Assembly (NCBI GenBank): GCA_023411715.1
Contig: JAEYOM010000014.1
Location: 1 to 64,000, forward strand
Length of the DNA stretch: 64,000 nt
Source: Bacillota bacterium
GTDB taxonomy: Bacteria > Bacillota > Clostridia > Acetivibrionales > DTU013
Reading direction: 5' to 3'
A program made the translations under genes and the position numbers. This document shows positions 32,547 to 40,209 of the stretch, one piece after another. How positions within the stretch are numbered: position 1 is the stretch's first letter; each line of letters starts with the position of its first letter. The notes below the pieces were generated by a model that was given only the letters and a program-made list of their open reading frames with translations, had not been told where the DNA came from and made no database searches.

Positions 32547-32624
32547 GCAGTGATACGTCAAACTGAGTGATACGTCAAGCTGCAGTGATACGTCAAATTG
32601 CAGTGATACGTCAAGCTGCAGTCA
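32547..32624 (+). repeat. four to five tandem 18-bp repeats upstream of csoR
   Basis: Units of the form GCAGTGATACGTCAAGCT lie head to tail directly after the small Cys-rich gene and about 20 nt before the csoR promoter. The repeated TGATACGTCA could bind a protein. There are no spacers, so this is not a CRISPR array. Confidence 0.85.
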
Positions 32625-32641
32625 TAGCACATCATCCGGAA

Positions 32642-32692
32642 TTGAAATGGATTTTCCTTTACTGTATAATATCGCTATACCCCTGTACAGTA
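32642..32692 (+). promoter_or_regulatory. csoR promoter and operator
   Basis: TTGAAA (32642-32647), 17 bp and TATAAT (32665-32670) form a strong promoter. A CsoR-like half-site TATACCCCT (32676-32684) follows. TACTGTA (32660-32666) and TACAGTA (32686-32692) are a distant inverted pair around the start region. Autorepression is likely. Confidence 0.65.
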
Positions 32693-32707
32693 TTGGAGGC
32701 ACCCGTT

Positions 32708-32998
32708 ATGGATAACGTGGAAGTGGAAAAGGAAACTAAGGAAGATATCCTGAAGAGGCTGAGGCGTATCGAAGGCCAGGTCAAAGGGATACAGAGAATG
32801 ATTGAAGAGGACAAAAACTGCGCCGATATTTTGACCCAGGTAGCTGCGGTACGCGCGGCCATAAATAAAACCGGCAGCCTGATACTGGAAAAGCATTCGA
32901 TGACCTGCATCCGGAATGCCGCGACTTGCGAGGACAAGGACAAAGCCCTAACCGAACTTGCGAAAACGATGCAGAGCTTCATGAGATTCATGGATTGA
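32708..32998 (+). CDS. csoR: CsoR/RcnR/FrmR-family repressor
   Basis: The 96-residue all-helical repressor (LKRLRRIEGQVKGIQRMIEE core) has Cys38, His63 and Cys67. Their spacing (25 and 4) equals that of the copper ligands Cys36, His61 and Cys65 of mycobacterial CsoR. Persulfide-sensing CstR keeps only the two Cys, so the residues favour copper. The neighbouring genes (thioredoxin, CcdA, YeiH-like transporter) would also suit sulfur or thiol stress. GGAGG lies before ATG 32708. Matching palindromes lie upstream of the ccdA-tlpA genes and of the ferredoxin gene. Confidence 0.85.
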   Translation: MDNVEVEKETKEDILKRLRRIEGQVKGIQRMIEEDKNCADILTQVAAVRAAINKTGSLILEKHSMTCIRNAATCEDKDKALTELAKTMQSFMRFMD

Positions 32999-33054
32999 CG
33001 TTGCTGTGAGTATATGTCGGAGCAAGGAACATCGTATTATTTAAGGAATACCGT

Positions 33055-33771
33055 TTACTTAAGGGGTTCTCCGTTTTTTATCATACCGATTACCTTCAGC
33101 AAGGTTGCCTTATCCGTCTGTCCCGTTTTATATGTGTAAACGGAACCGTCGGGATTGATTACAAAAGTGGTGGGATACCCCGAAATACCGTAGCTTTGTG
33201 CTATGGAACCGTCCTCGTCCAAAAGCGCTTTCAAGCCGAAATCGTTGGAGGTCAGATACTTTTTGACTGTGTCGGCTGGTTCCTGCACGTCTATAGCCAG
33301 TATCACAGCTTCATCGCCTTTTTTCAGCTCTTTGTCCAGTTCATTCAGGTCGGGCATTTCAAGCTTGCAGTATTTGCACCAGACCGCCCAGAAGTTGACT
33401 ATTACGATCTTCCCCCGATAGTCCGAAAGCTTGGCTGAATTGCCCTCAAGGTCCTTCAGGGTAAAATCGGGCGCCATTACTTTATCATCCCGGGAGGTTC
33501 CGCTTCCGTCTGCACCTACCTGAGAGTATTCGCCTTGTGAAGTTTCATTCCCGTCCGTCCCGGTCTGTGTGGTTTCGCCCTGCGGGACGCTGCTTTGGGC
33601 CGTTGACGGCTGCAAAGTCCCAGGTAATCCTGCTGTGCCCGATTGGCCTGAATTCTGCTGAGTGGGCAAGCCGATGTCTTCTGTATTATTCTTCGTATAA
33701 TAGGTATATGCTGCCGCTATCACCAAAGCAAGTGCAGCGACCCAGATAATTATATTGGACGATCTTCTCAT
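33055..33771 (-). CDS. TlpA/ResA-like membrane-anchored thioredoxin
   Basis: The 238-residue protein has an N-terminal membrane anchor (SNIIIWVAALALVIAAAYTYY), a Gln/Thr/Ser/Gly-rich linker to about residue 95, then a TlpA-like domain (APDFTLKDLEGN) with the active site WCKYC and the cis-Pro segment GYPTTFVI. It reduces disulfides outside the membrane and should receive electrons from the CcdA protein encoded 22 nt upstream in the same operon. Confidence 0.9.
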   Translation of the reverse strand: MRRSSNIIIWVAALALVIAAAYTYYTKNNTEDIGLPTQQNSGQSGTAGLPGTLQPSTAQSSVPQGETTQTGTDGNETSQGEYSQVGADGSGTSRDDKVMAPDFTLKDLEGNSAKLSDYRGKIVIVNFWAVWCKYCKLEMPDLNELDKELKKGDEAVILAIDVQEPADTVKKYLTSNDFGLKALLDEDGSIAQSYGISGYPTTFVINPDGSVYTYKTGQTDKATLLKVIGMIKNGEPLK

Positions 33772-33793
33772 CGATTGTTCCTCCCCTTAGTCC

Positions 33794-34495
33794 CTAATTC
33801 AAATATTTCAGGATCCCGAAGAATACCAGCAGCCCTGCTGCAATTAGCAGTATGCCTGATATTATACCGATTATCCTGCCATGTTTTTGCAGCCATCTGA
33901 ATGCCCCCTTCAATTGCTCCAAAATCATCGAAGACAGGATGAAGGGTATGCCGAGCCCGATCGAATAGACCAACAGCAGTGATGTTCCCTCAAGCATCGT
34001 CTCGGAATTACCGGCCAGGAGCAGTGCTGAGCCTAAAAACGCGCCAAGACAAGGCGTCCAGCCGAAGCTGAAGACCATACCGAAAACCATTGAGCTAAGG
34101 AATTTCAGATTTTCCGTTCTATAGCTGAACCTCTTCTCAATATTCAAAAAACCTAATTTGAATAAGCCGGTAAAATTCAGCCCGAAAATTATCATTACCA
34201 GGCCGCTGAGCCTTTGAACAAGCAGCCTGTTGCTTCCGAGAAATTGCCCCAGTGCGGAAGCGGCGGCCCCAAGCGCCACGAAAACAATGGTAAAGCCCGC
34301 TACGAAGCCTATTGCGTTTATCAGTACCCGGCTTTTGCCGGCGGATGACTTGTCAGTCGAATCGGATGAACCCGCCGAACCCGTCGAAACGGCTGTACCG
34401 GCGAGGTACAGGAAGTAGATCGGCAGCATTGGCAGGATACATGGTGAGATAAATGTCAAAATGCCTTCTGTAAAGGTAAGTATATACGAAGCCAA
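33794..34495 (-). CDS. ccdA: CcdA-like thiol-electron transporter
   Basis: The protein of about 233 residues has six transmembrane helices and the two redox Cys of the CcdA/DsbD-beta family (SPCILPMLP and GWTPCLGAF). It carries reducing equivalents across the membrane to the adjacent TlpA-like thioredoxin. I chose TTG 34495, which has AGGTGA 6 nt upstream. A TTG at 34513 also opens the frame but lies almost at the likely transcription start. A CsoR-type palindrome (34528-34550) covers the promoter. Confidence 0.88.
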   Translation of the reverse strand: MASYILTFTEGILTFISPCILPMLPIYFLYLAGTAVSTGSAGSSDSTDKSSAGKSRVLINAIGFVAGFTIVFVALGAAASALGQFLGSNRLLVQRLSGLVMIIFGLNFTGLFKLGFLNIEKRFSYRTENLKFLSSMVFGMVFSFGWTPCLGAFLGSALLLAGNSETMLEGTSLLLVYSIGLGIPFILSSMILEQLKGAFRWLQKHGRIIGIISGILLIAAGLLVFFGILKYLN

Positions 34496-34527
34496 TGTAT
34501 CACCTGCTTTCAAGTGTTATAATATAT

Positions 34528-34550
34528 AATATACCCCTATAGGGTATATT
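34528..34550 (-). promoter_or_regulatory. CsoR-type operator over the ccdA-tlpA promoter
   Basis: AATATACCC (34528-34536) and GGGTATATT (34542-34550) form a perfect 9-bp inverted repeat with a 5-bp centre, the TATACCCC-TATAGGGG-like pattern of Gram-positive CsoR/CstR sites. AT-rich -10-like sequence lies on the ccdA side. Confidence 0.8.
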
Positions 34551-34583
34551 ATACCGGTAAAATTGCCGCGTGTCTACACCGCA

Positions 34584-35615
34584 TCAAACCTGCCCTGTCA
34601 TAAACTGTACGCCCACGCTTACCGCCGTTACGCAAAACCATACTATCAGGCCGAGGAACAGCGGCTTGAGCCCCGTTTTCATCATCACCCTGAAATCGGC
34701 GCTCAGACCGACGGCGGACAGGGCCAGGATTATCAGGAATTTACCAGTGCCCGAAAGGAAAGTGACGGCTGAAGCATTGAATATGCCCAGTGTATTGAGC
34801 AGCGACGCAGCAATAAAACCGGCTATGAACCAGGGGAATATTTTGCCGAACCTGTAATTGATGGCAGCACTGCCTGCAGCTCTGCGCTTTTTGCCTATTA
34901 CCGTTATCACTGCATAGATGAGAGATACGGGGATTATCATTGTGGTTCGCGTCAGCTTGACTATTGTGGCATAACTTCCAGCAATATCGCTGAACGCATA
35001 GCCTGCCGCAACAACGGACGAGGTATCGTTTACGGCTGTTCCGGCCAGCAGGCCGAAGGCCTTGTCGGAGAAGCCGAACAGATGCCCGAGAGGCGGAAAT
35101 ATTAAAACGGCCAGTATATTGAAAAAGAAAATCGTAGAAATGGAGTAAGCCACTTCTGAATCATCGGCCTCGATGATCGGTGAAACGGCGGCTATGGCCG
35201 ATCCTCCGCAAATCGCAGTTCCTACGCCGATGAGGCTGGTAAGCTTGAACGGTACGCCCATTGCACGCCCGAAGGCATAGGCTGCTATGAATGCAGCGGA
35301 TAATGTGAACACCATTACCGAAAGCGACTCGACTCCTGTTTTCCAGACCTGTGTCAGGCTCAAGCCTGTACCGAGCAATACTATGGCCCACTGTAGTATT
35401 TTTTTGGACGTAAATTTTACACCCGGTTCCGTTCCGGCAGGTTTGCCGAATACATTGTTGATGATTATTCCTATCACGATGCCGAATACCGGCCCTCCGA
35501 CGACCGGCAGGAGGTCGCCGAGCCATGATGCGGCAAGTGCGACGGCAAGAGACAGCAGTAAGCCCTGATAATTCTTTTGTAACCATATCATTGGAAGATC
35601 CCCGTTTCTTTTCAT
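34584..35615 (-). CDS. YeiH-family (UPF0324) putative sulfate/sulfite exporter
   Basis: The 343-residue protein has about ten transmembrane helices. Conserved family stretches are VGGPVFGIVIGIIINN, WAIVLLGTGLSLTQV, GVGTAICGGSAIAAV and GTAVNDTSSVVAAGYAF. The family is thought to move sulfur oxyanions; this is not proven for most members. The start may be the ATG at 35615 or the internal ATG at 35591, which is preceded by GGGGA. The gene ends 34 nt before the CsoR site at 34550 and reads toward ccdA. Confidence 0.85.
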   Translation of the reverse strand: MKRNGDLPMIWLQKNYQGLLLSLAVALAASWLGDLLPVVGGPVFGIVIGIIINNVFGKPAGTEPGVKFTSKKILQWAIVLLGTGLSLTQVWKTGVESLSVMVFTLSAAFIAAYAFGRAMGVPFKLTSLIGVGTAICGGSAIAAVSPIIEADDSEVAYSISTIFFFNILAVLIFPPLGHLFGFSDKAFGLLAGTAVNDTSSVVAAGYAFSDIAGSYATIVKLTRTTMIIPVSLIYAVITVIGKKRRAAGSAAINYRFGKIFPWFIAGFIAASLLNTLGIFNASAVTFLSGTGKFLIILALSAVGLSADFRVMMKTGLKPLFLGLIVWFCVTAVSVGVQFMTGQV

Positions 35616-35731
35616 ATCATAATATTTTAGTATTACATTATAACTTAGGCAATAGGCTGGGATATATTGACCGGCAAATCCGCGTTAGGCGATAGCTCCT
35701 CCTGGTAACACTGCAAAAAATTTTAGTTGCA

Positions 35732-35752
35732 ATATACCCCCATGGGGTATAT
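35732..35752 (+). promoter_or_regulatory. CsoR-type operator upstream of small ferredoxin gene
   Basis: ATATACCCC (35732-35740) and GGGGTATAT (35744-35752) form a perfect 9-bp inverted repeat with a CAT centre. It lies about 40 nt before the ferredoxin ATG and 117 nt before the divergent YeiH-like gene, so it may control one or both. Confidence 0.8.
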
Positions 35753-35794
35753 AATCAATGCAAATAAACTTTACTGGGAGGAAGCTGACTAACA

Positions 35795-35977
35795 ATGAGC
35801 ATTACAGTAGATAAGAAAAGATGCCCGCAGAATCATTCGTGCCCCGCGGTAAGGGTATGTCCTGCAGGCGCCATAAGACAAATCGGTTACGGCCTGCCTG
35901 AAATCGATCAGGTCAAATGCCTGAAATGCAGGAAATGTGTTATGTTCTGCCCGATGGGAGCGATCCGCGAGGCGTAA
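35795..35977 (+). CDS. small 4Fe-4S ferredoxin-like protein (60 aa)
   Basis: The protein has two Cys groups: Cys at 10, 16 and 22 (KKRCPQNHSCPAVRVCPAGA) and CLKCRKCVMFCPMGAI. This is a dicluster-type ferredoxin fold in which the first motif has unusually wide spacing (C-x5-C-x5-C-P). GGGAGG lies before ATG 35795, and a CsoR-type operator lies upstream. It may supply electrons to the thiol or sulfur stress response of this island. Confidence 0.85.
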   Translation: MSITVDKKRCPQNHSCPAVRVCPAGAIRQIGYGLPEIDQVKCLKCRKCVMFCPMGAIREA

Positions 35978-36072
35978 GCCCGGGTAAGCTGCCATGAAGC
36001 TCATATAATATCTAAAAAAATGGACAGGCCAGAAATTGCGACAAATGGGGAGTTTGCGTTGATTAAGCGGGA

Positions 36073-36107
36073 CCGGCAGATACATACCGTATATGCCGGC
36101 TTCTTTT
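36073..36107 (+). terminator. intrinsic terminator after ferredoxin gene
   Basis: CCGGCAGATAC (36073-36083) pairs with GTATATGCCGG (36089-36099) with one mismatch and a 5-nt loop, followed by CTTCTTTTT. Confidence 0.88.
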
Positions 36108-36125
36108 TAAGTGCTAAAATTTTTG

Positions 36126-36164
36126 TTGACAATTAGTTGTATATACAATTATACTATATACAAC
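36126..36164 (+). promoter_or_regulatory. marR promoter with overlapping palindromic operator
   Basis: TTGACA (36126-36131) and TATACT (36150-36155, 18-bp spacer) form the promoter. TTGTATATACAA (36137-36148) is a perfect 12-bp palindrome. GTTGTATATA (36136-36145) also pairs as an inverted repeat with TATATACAAC (36155-36164). This is the typical shape of MarR-family sites, and autorepression is likely. Confidence 0.75.
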
Positions 36165-36197
36165 ATAAAACCTTCTTATGGAATACGGGGTGGGTAT

Positions 36198-36629
36198 ATG
36201 GCGCAGATACGCTCGGGAGGATACCTGATGTCGAAGATACATCAGCTTTCCCAAAGGATTTTTGGCAGGAAGCTCAGGGATTTCGGCATAACTGACATAA
36301 ATCCCGCGCAGGGCAGGATACTGTTCGCATTGTGGCAGGAAGACAACATACCTATCCAGCAGCTCGCCCAGAGAACTGCCCTCAGCAAATCAACGCTAAC
36401 ACGGATGCTGGACAGGCTTCAGAAAACCGGCCATATACAAAGGATATTTCCCGGTGATGACCGCCGCAAGGTATTGATCCGTCTGACCGACGAAAACAAA
36501 AGGATGAAAGCTGCTTACGAAGAGGTCTCTGACGATATGGTCAGGCTTTATTACGAAGGGTTTACGGAAGAAGAGATCGATGATTTCGAAGACTACCTGA
36601 AACGTATTTATTCGAACCTTTCCGGCTGA
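36198..36629 (+). CDS. MarR-family transcriptional regulator
   Basis: The 143-residue winged-helix repressor shows IQQLAQRTALSKSTLTRMLDRLQKTGHI (recognition helix) and the wing FPGDDRRKVLIRLTDENK. Flanking helices allow dimerisation. ATG 36198 follows GGGGTGGG; an upstream ATG at 36111 is inside the promoter region and can be excluded. It probably controls itself and perhaps the flavin-type oxidase gene 59 nt downstream. Confidence 0.88.
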   Translation: MAQIRSGGYLMSKIHQLSQRIFGRKLRDFGITDINPAQGRILFALWQEDNIPIQQLAQRTALSKSTLTRMLDRLQKTGHIQRIFPGDDRRKVLIRLTDENKRMKAAYEEVSDDMVRLYYEGFTEEEIDDFEDYLKRIYSNLSG

Positions 36630-36688
36630 AAGGCTCAAGATTGCCTGTATTTGCATACGCAAAAATGTATTATTAAAGGAGGATCTGC

Positions 36689-37192
36689 ATGCTGAATGGA
36701 AACGGTATGGACAATGCACTAAAAGTGGCAAAAGATCTTATGGAGAAAGGAGTTGCCGAAAAAGCAGCCAAAGGAGCAGTCGAAGAAGCGGTCGCCGAGT
36801 CATTGAAACTGGTGGAGAGCTGCGGCAATGCAATGGTCGGTTCGAATGGGGCTGACGGGTATCCCAACATCAAAGCGATGATCAAGTGTGAGGCTGAAGG
36901 CCTTAAGACCTTCTGGTTCAGTACCAACACATCTTCAAAACGTGTCGACCAATTCAGACGGAATGAAAAGGCATGCATCTACTTTGTCGATCAGGAGCAG
37001 TATAAAGGTCTGATGCTTGTCGGGAAAATGGAGATACTTTCGGACCATGCGTCCAAGGCCCGCCTTTGGGAGGACGGATGCGAGATCTATTACCCTCTGG
37101 GCGTTGACGACCCAGATTATTCCGTGTTCCGCTTTACAGCAGAGTGGGGCAATTATTACCATGGGCTCAGGAATACCACATTTGAAGTCTGA
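36689..37192 (+). CDS. pyridoxamine 5'-phosphate oxidase-like FMN-binding protein
   Basis: The 167-residue protein has an N-terminal helical lead followed by the split-barrel flavin-binding domain (GSNGADGYPNIKAM, LKTFWFSTNTSSKRVDQF, KACIYFVDQ). This resembles general stress protein 26 and heme/F420-type reductases; the substrate is unknown. GGAGG lies 8 nt before ATG 36689. It may be part of the MarR regulon. Confidence 0.8.
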   Translation: MLNGNGMDNALKVAKDLMEKGVAEKAAKGAVEEAVAESLKLVESCGNAMVGSNGADGYPNIKAMIKCEAEGLKTFWFSTNTSSKRVDQFRRNEKACIYFVDQEQYKGLMLVGKMEILSDHASKARLWEDGCEIYYPLGVDDPDYSVFRFTAEWGNYYHGLRNTTFEV

Positions 37193-37207
37193 ACCCATAC
37201 ATACAAA

Positions 37208-37229
37208 AGACCTGATTGCCGTCAGGTCT
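37208..37229 (-). terminator. intrinsic terminator of the minus-strand zinc-ribbon gene
   Basis: AGACCTGA (37208-37215) and TCAGGTCT (37222-37229) form a perfect 8-bp stem. Read on the minus strand it is followed by TTTTGTAT. It overlaps the gene's stop codon. Confidence 0.8.
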
Positions 37230-37461
37230 CGGGTTCATTATCCTTCAAATCGTATAGGTTGTACGTTATGCATTTTGAAGCTCTTCTAGGGTTTGCAGCC
37301 TTAGCAGCAGGCTTTGCAGCGGTAGTGCCCTTCAATGAAGTCTTAGCCCTGACGGCGGGTTTTTTTGGTGCGGTCGGGTTTGCGGCGGCTCTCAGAGCGC
37401 AGCTCTTATTCGTACAGCGGCCGTCTACAACGAGCGAGCCGCATTCACAAAATTCAGCCAA
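37222..37461 (-). CDS. small zinc-ribbon-like basic protein (79 aa)
   Basis: The N-terminus carries CECG and CTNKSC, a four-Cys zinc-ribbon-like pair. An Ala/Lys/Pro-rich basic stretch (about 25-60) resembling a nucleic-acid-binding tail follows. The start is TTG 37461, with AGGAGTGA 8 nt upstream on the minus strand. It has its own terminator. Function unknown; DNA or RNA binding is a guess from composition. Confidence 0.6.
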   Translation of the reverse strand: MAEFCECGSLVVDGRCTNKSCALRAAANPTAPKKPAVRAKTSLKGTTAAKPAAKAANPRRASKCITYNLYDLKDNEPET

Positions 37462-37617
37462 TAATTGATCACTCCTTTATATCATATTATATCACTATTA
37501 TTACAAAATAATGTTGCGACTTGAAAAATAACAACCTGTTCAAAAAGATAAAAGTATTATATAATTTTCGTAAAATATAAAAAATAGCGTTGACATAACT
37601 TTTGCCGGAGAGCGCGT

Positions 37618-38556
37618 ATGTTTAAAAAAAAGATACTGATTATCGACGATACGGAACTGATGGTCAAGCTGACTACAGATATCCTGTCCGACAAGGGCTA
37701 CGAGGTGGTATCTGCAAGCAATGGGCTCGACGGCATCAAGATGGTCATGGCCGAGAAACCGGATCTGGTGCTGCTCGATATAGTAATGCCGGGCTTAGAT
37801 GGGTTCGAAGTCTGCAAATTGCTGAGGCAGGACGAGAGTAACAACCTTATGCCCATCATCATGCTCACCGCGCAGGGGAATGAAGAGGACAAGCTTACCG
37901 GGCTAGAGCTGGGAGCCGACGATTATATAACCAAGCCGTTCAACCCCCGCGAGCTTATAAGCAGAGTCAAAAATACCCTGCTCAGGATCGACAGGAATAG
38001 GTGGGCGAACCCTCTGACGGGTCTTCCCGGAAATACGGAGATACAGTCTGAGATAAATCGCAGGATAGCAAAGGAAATGCAATTTTCAATACTGTATCTC
38101 GACGTCGATAATTTCAAGGCATATAACGACGCTTATGGTTTCGCGTGCGGCGATACTGCAATAAAGCTCATTGCAGATCTGCTGACCGATGTTGTCAGGT
38201 CTTTCGGATCCCAGTACGATTTTATCGGACATATTGGCGGCGATGATTTTGTTGTGGTAACGACGCCGGATATTGCCGATATGCTGTGCGAAAACATAAT
38301 AAAAGCCTTTGACGAAAGTGTCCCCGAGTTATATTCGGACACCGACAAGAAGGCCGGTTTCATCACTACGACAAACAGGAAGGGATATATTACCCAGTAC
38401 CCGATCATGACTATATCTATAGCCATCGTTTCAAATGAGTACAGGATACTGACAAATCACCTGCAGGTCGGGGAAATCGCCGCGGAACTCAAGATAAAAG
38501 CAAAATCCTTGACGGGCAGTGTTTACCTGAAGGATATGAGAAGACAGAAACAATAG
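37618..38556 (+). CDS. response regulator with GGDEF-like output domain
   Basis: Residues 1-125 form a receiver domain with Asp10/Asp11 (IIDDTELM), phospho-acceptor Asp54 (LLDIVMPGLDG) and Lys in DDYITKPFNP. Residues about 130-312 form a GGDEF domain, with FSILYLDVDNFKAYND and the active-site loop IGGDDF (Asp for Glu, a common tolerated variant). It may make cyclic di-GMP when phosphorylated. No histidine kinase is adjacent. The next gene starts within 13 nt. Confidence 0.85.
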   Translation: MFKKKILIIDDTELMVKLTTDILSDKGYEVVSASNGLDGIKMVMAEKPDLVLLDIVMPGLDGFEVCKLLRQDESNNLMPIIMLTAQGNEEDKLTGLELGADDYITKPFNPRELISRVKNTLLRIDRNRWANPLTGLPGNTEIQSEINRRIAKEMQFSILYLDVDNFKAYNDAYGFACGDTAIKLIADLLTDVVRSFGSQYDFIGHIGGDDFVVVTTPDIADMLCENIIKAFDESVPELYSDTDKKAGFITTTNRKGYITQYPIMTISIAIVSNEYRILTNHLQVGEIAAELKIKAKSLTGSVYLKDMRRQKQ

Positions 38557-38568
38557 GAGATGCTTATC

Positions 38569-39177
38569 ATGAAAATGTATATAAGGAACGGTACGAAGAT
38601 ATTGGCCGACTACGGCATGGCGCTGATAGTATACATCATATTTCTGTACCCGTTCATGGGACTAACGAAGGACAGCCTCTATACATGGCTGCCGTTATAC
38701 AGCGCCGTATTTTTTATTTTCGCGTTCGCCGTGATATATGCGGACATGAAGGATATTGCCAAAAAGGAGAAAAGGCCCCAGAACGAGCTGCATCCTTACC
38801 CCCTCAAGGGAGCGGTCTACGGCCTTGTGGGCATAGTGCCGGTCGCTGCGCTTGTGCTTGTCGGTTCGCTGCTGCATTTCGACAACTTTTCGGCTGACAG
38901 GATCCGTCATTTGTTGGTCAATATCATACTTGGGCCGTTTTATTTCTTATATCGCCCGCTGAATGAATCGTTGATTGGTTATACAGCTTCGATGCTGCTG
39001 TTGCCATTGACAGCAATGCTCGGATATCTTGCCGGTTTTTATAGGATCGATATATTCAGGAAAATTTTCAGGAAGAAGGACGCGGCACAGGAGCGGGGAT
39101 TTACCAAGAGTCCTTGGAATCCCACAAACAACACTAAAAAAAGCCCAGGAAAAAAGAAGAAGAAAACTAATGTATAA
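38569..39177 (+). CDS. hypothetical membrane protein
   Basis: The 202-residue protein has five or so hydrophobic helices (GMALIVYIIFLYPFMG, WLPLYSAVFFIFAFAVIYA, YGLVGIVPVAALVLVG, LIGYTASMLLLPLTAMLGY) and a Lys-rich C-terminal tail (KKSPGKKKKKTNV). I do not recognise the family. ATG 38569 is preferred because AGGAG lies 9 nt upstream. Its end overlaps the start of the next gene, so the three genes 37618-40024 form one unit. Confidence 0.6.
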   Translation: MKMYIRNGTKILADYGMALIVYIIFLYPFMGLTKDSLYTWLPLYSAVFFIFAFAVIYADMKDIAKKEKRPQNELHPYPLKGAVYGLVGIVPVAALVLVGSLLHFDNFSADRIRHLLVNIILGPFYFLYRPLNESLIGYTASMLLLPLTAMLGYLAGFYRIDIFRKIFRKKDAAQERGFTKSPWNPTNNTKKSPGKKKKKTNV

Positions 39178-40024
39178 AATATTTTTCGATAGCTACAAAC
39201 ATGTCATGGAAGCGGCATACGATGCTTGCCTGTGTAACAGCGAACGCGATATGGCCGGAGGCTTTGACGCCGAAGATGAAAAGCTCGCGACATGCCTCAG
39301 GAACGAATATGAAAATTGGTTGGCAACACCTGTTGAAAAACTGGACGGAAAAACCCCGGAAGAGTTTTTGAAAACGGTCGGTAGCCTGAACGAGTTCAGG
39401 GAAATGTTCGTTTATGGCGCGGTCGTCTGTGATGACGAACTCCCGGAAGTTTTTTTGAACAAACTCAGGAGCTTTGGGGAAGAAGCCGAAAAGCTGCTGA
39501 TGGAAATCGCTTGCGGGAAACCGCACGAAGGCGGTGAAGAAAGCCTGATGGCACGGGTCATGGCTATCGGCGTGCTGGGCCGCTGGAAGGTCGCAGGCTC
39601 GGTCGGACCGCTGATCGATGTCATTTATTCAAATTGCGATGACTGTGAATTGATTTTTGAGGCTGTGAGGGATGCGCTGATAAATATCGGCGCCCCGTCG
39701 GTCGATATGATCATTGCTTCTCTGGAGCAGGCTCATGACTGCGGCACTGCCGGCGAATATCTGTTGATGGCTCTTTCCGAAGTGGGGCGGAGCAGCAGGT
39801 CCGATAAAGTTTATAATTGCTTGAAAAACGCATTTCTGAAAATGCCTCAAAAAACGGTAGCTGCCGACAGCCTTGCAAAATACGGCGACGGCAGGGCTGT
39901 GGCGGCGATCCGTGGATTCCTCAGAAAGAACGCCGCCCAATTGGACAAGGATACCTTCTACGATCTGGCAGCCGCAGTCCGTCATCTCGGAGGCAATACC
40001 GACGATCTTAAGTTCAGGATGTGA
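39170..40024 (+). CDS. HEAT-repeat-like hypothetical protein
   Basis: The 284-residue soluble protein is predicted to be mostly helical, with repeat-like pairs (MAIGVLGRWKVAGSVGPLID, FEAVRDALINIGAPSVDMII, AADSLAKYGDGRAVAAIRGF) typical of HEAT/PBS-lyase repeats, which act as protein-binding scaffolds. ATG 39170 overlaps the preceding stop by 8 bases and follows a purine-rich stretch; longer upstream versions would run inside the preceding gene. Function unknown. Confidence 0.65.
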   Translation: MYKIFFDSYKHVMEAAYDACLCNSERDMAGGFDAEDEKLATCLRNEYENWLATPVEKLDGKTPEEFLKTVGSLNEFREMFVYGAVVCDDELPEVFLNKLRSFGEEAEKLLMEIACGKPHEGGEESLMARVMAIGVLGRWKVAGSVGPLIDVIYSNCDDCELIFEAVRDALINIGAPSVDMIIASLEQAHDCGTAGEYLLMALSEVGRSSRSDKVYNCLKNAFLKMPQKTVAADSLAKYGDGRAVAAIRGFLRKNAAQLDKDTFYDLAAAVRHLGGNTDDLKFRM

Positions 40025-40041
40025 ACCGTACCTTTATATCT

Positions 40042-40123
40042 ATGGAATATAGCGGGGCTGCTGCGCAGCGTATGAAGCTTATTCAAAAAACGCAATGACT
40101 TGGTGCACTTGCGTTTTTTATTT
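40042..40123 (+). repeat. dispersed intergenic element, copy C (with 20-bp insertion)
   Basis: ATGGAATATAGCG (40042-40054) is followed by an extra segment of about 20 nt containing GCTGC-TGC-GCAGC, then AAGCTTATTCAAAAA. An 11-bp hairpin (AAAAAACGCAA 40085-40095 with TTGCGTTTTTT 40109-40119) follows and can act as an intrinsic terminator for the operon ending at 40024. Its loop differs from copies A, B and D. Confidence 0.65.
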
Positions 40124-40209
40124 CTGCAGCTTATCAGGAAGTCATTGTAATATGGCCAACCCGTCTGCGAATATCCTTATAATGAATTAGTGTTGGGGGA
40201 CGGGGTTTT

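Noticed and set aside
32547..32624. Short direct repeats as a CRISPR array
   Set aside because: Units are contiguous with no spacers and no cas genes lie nearby.
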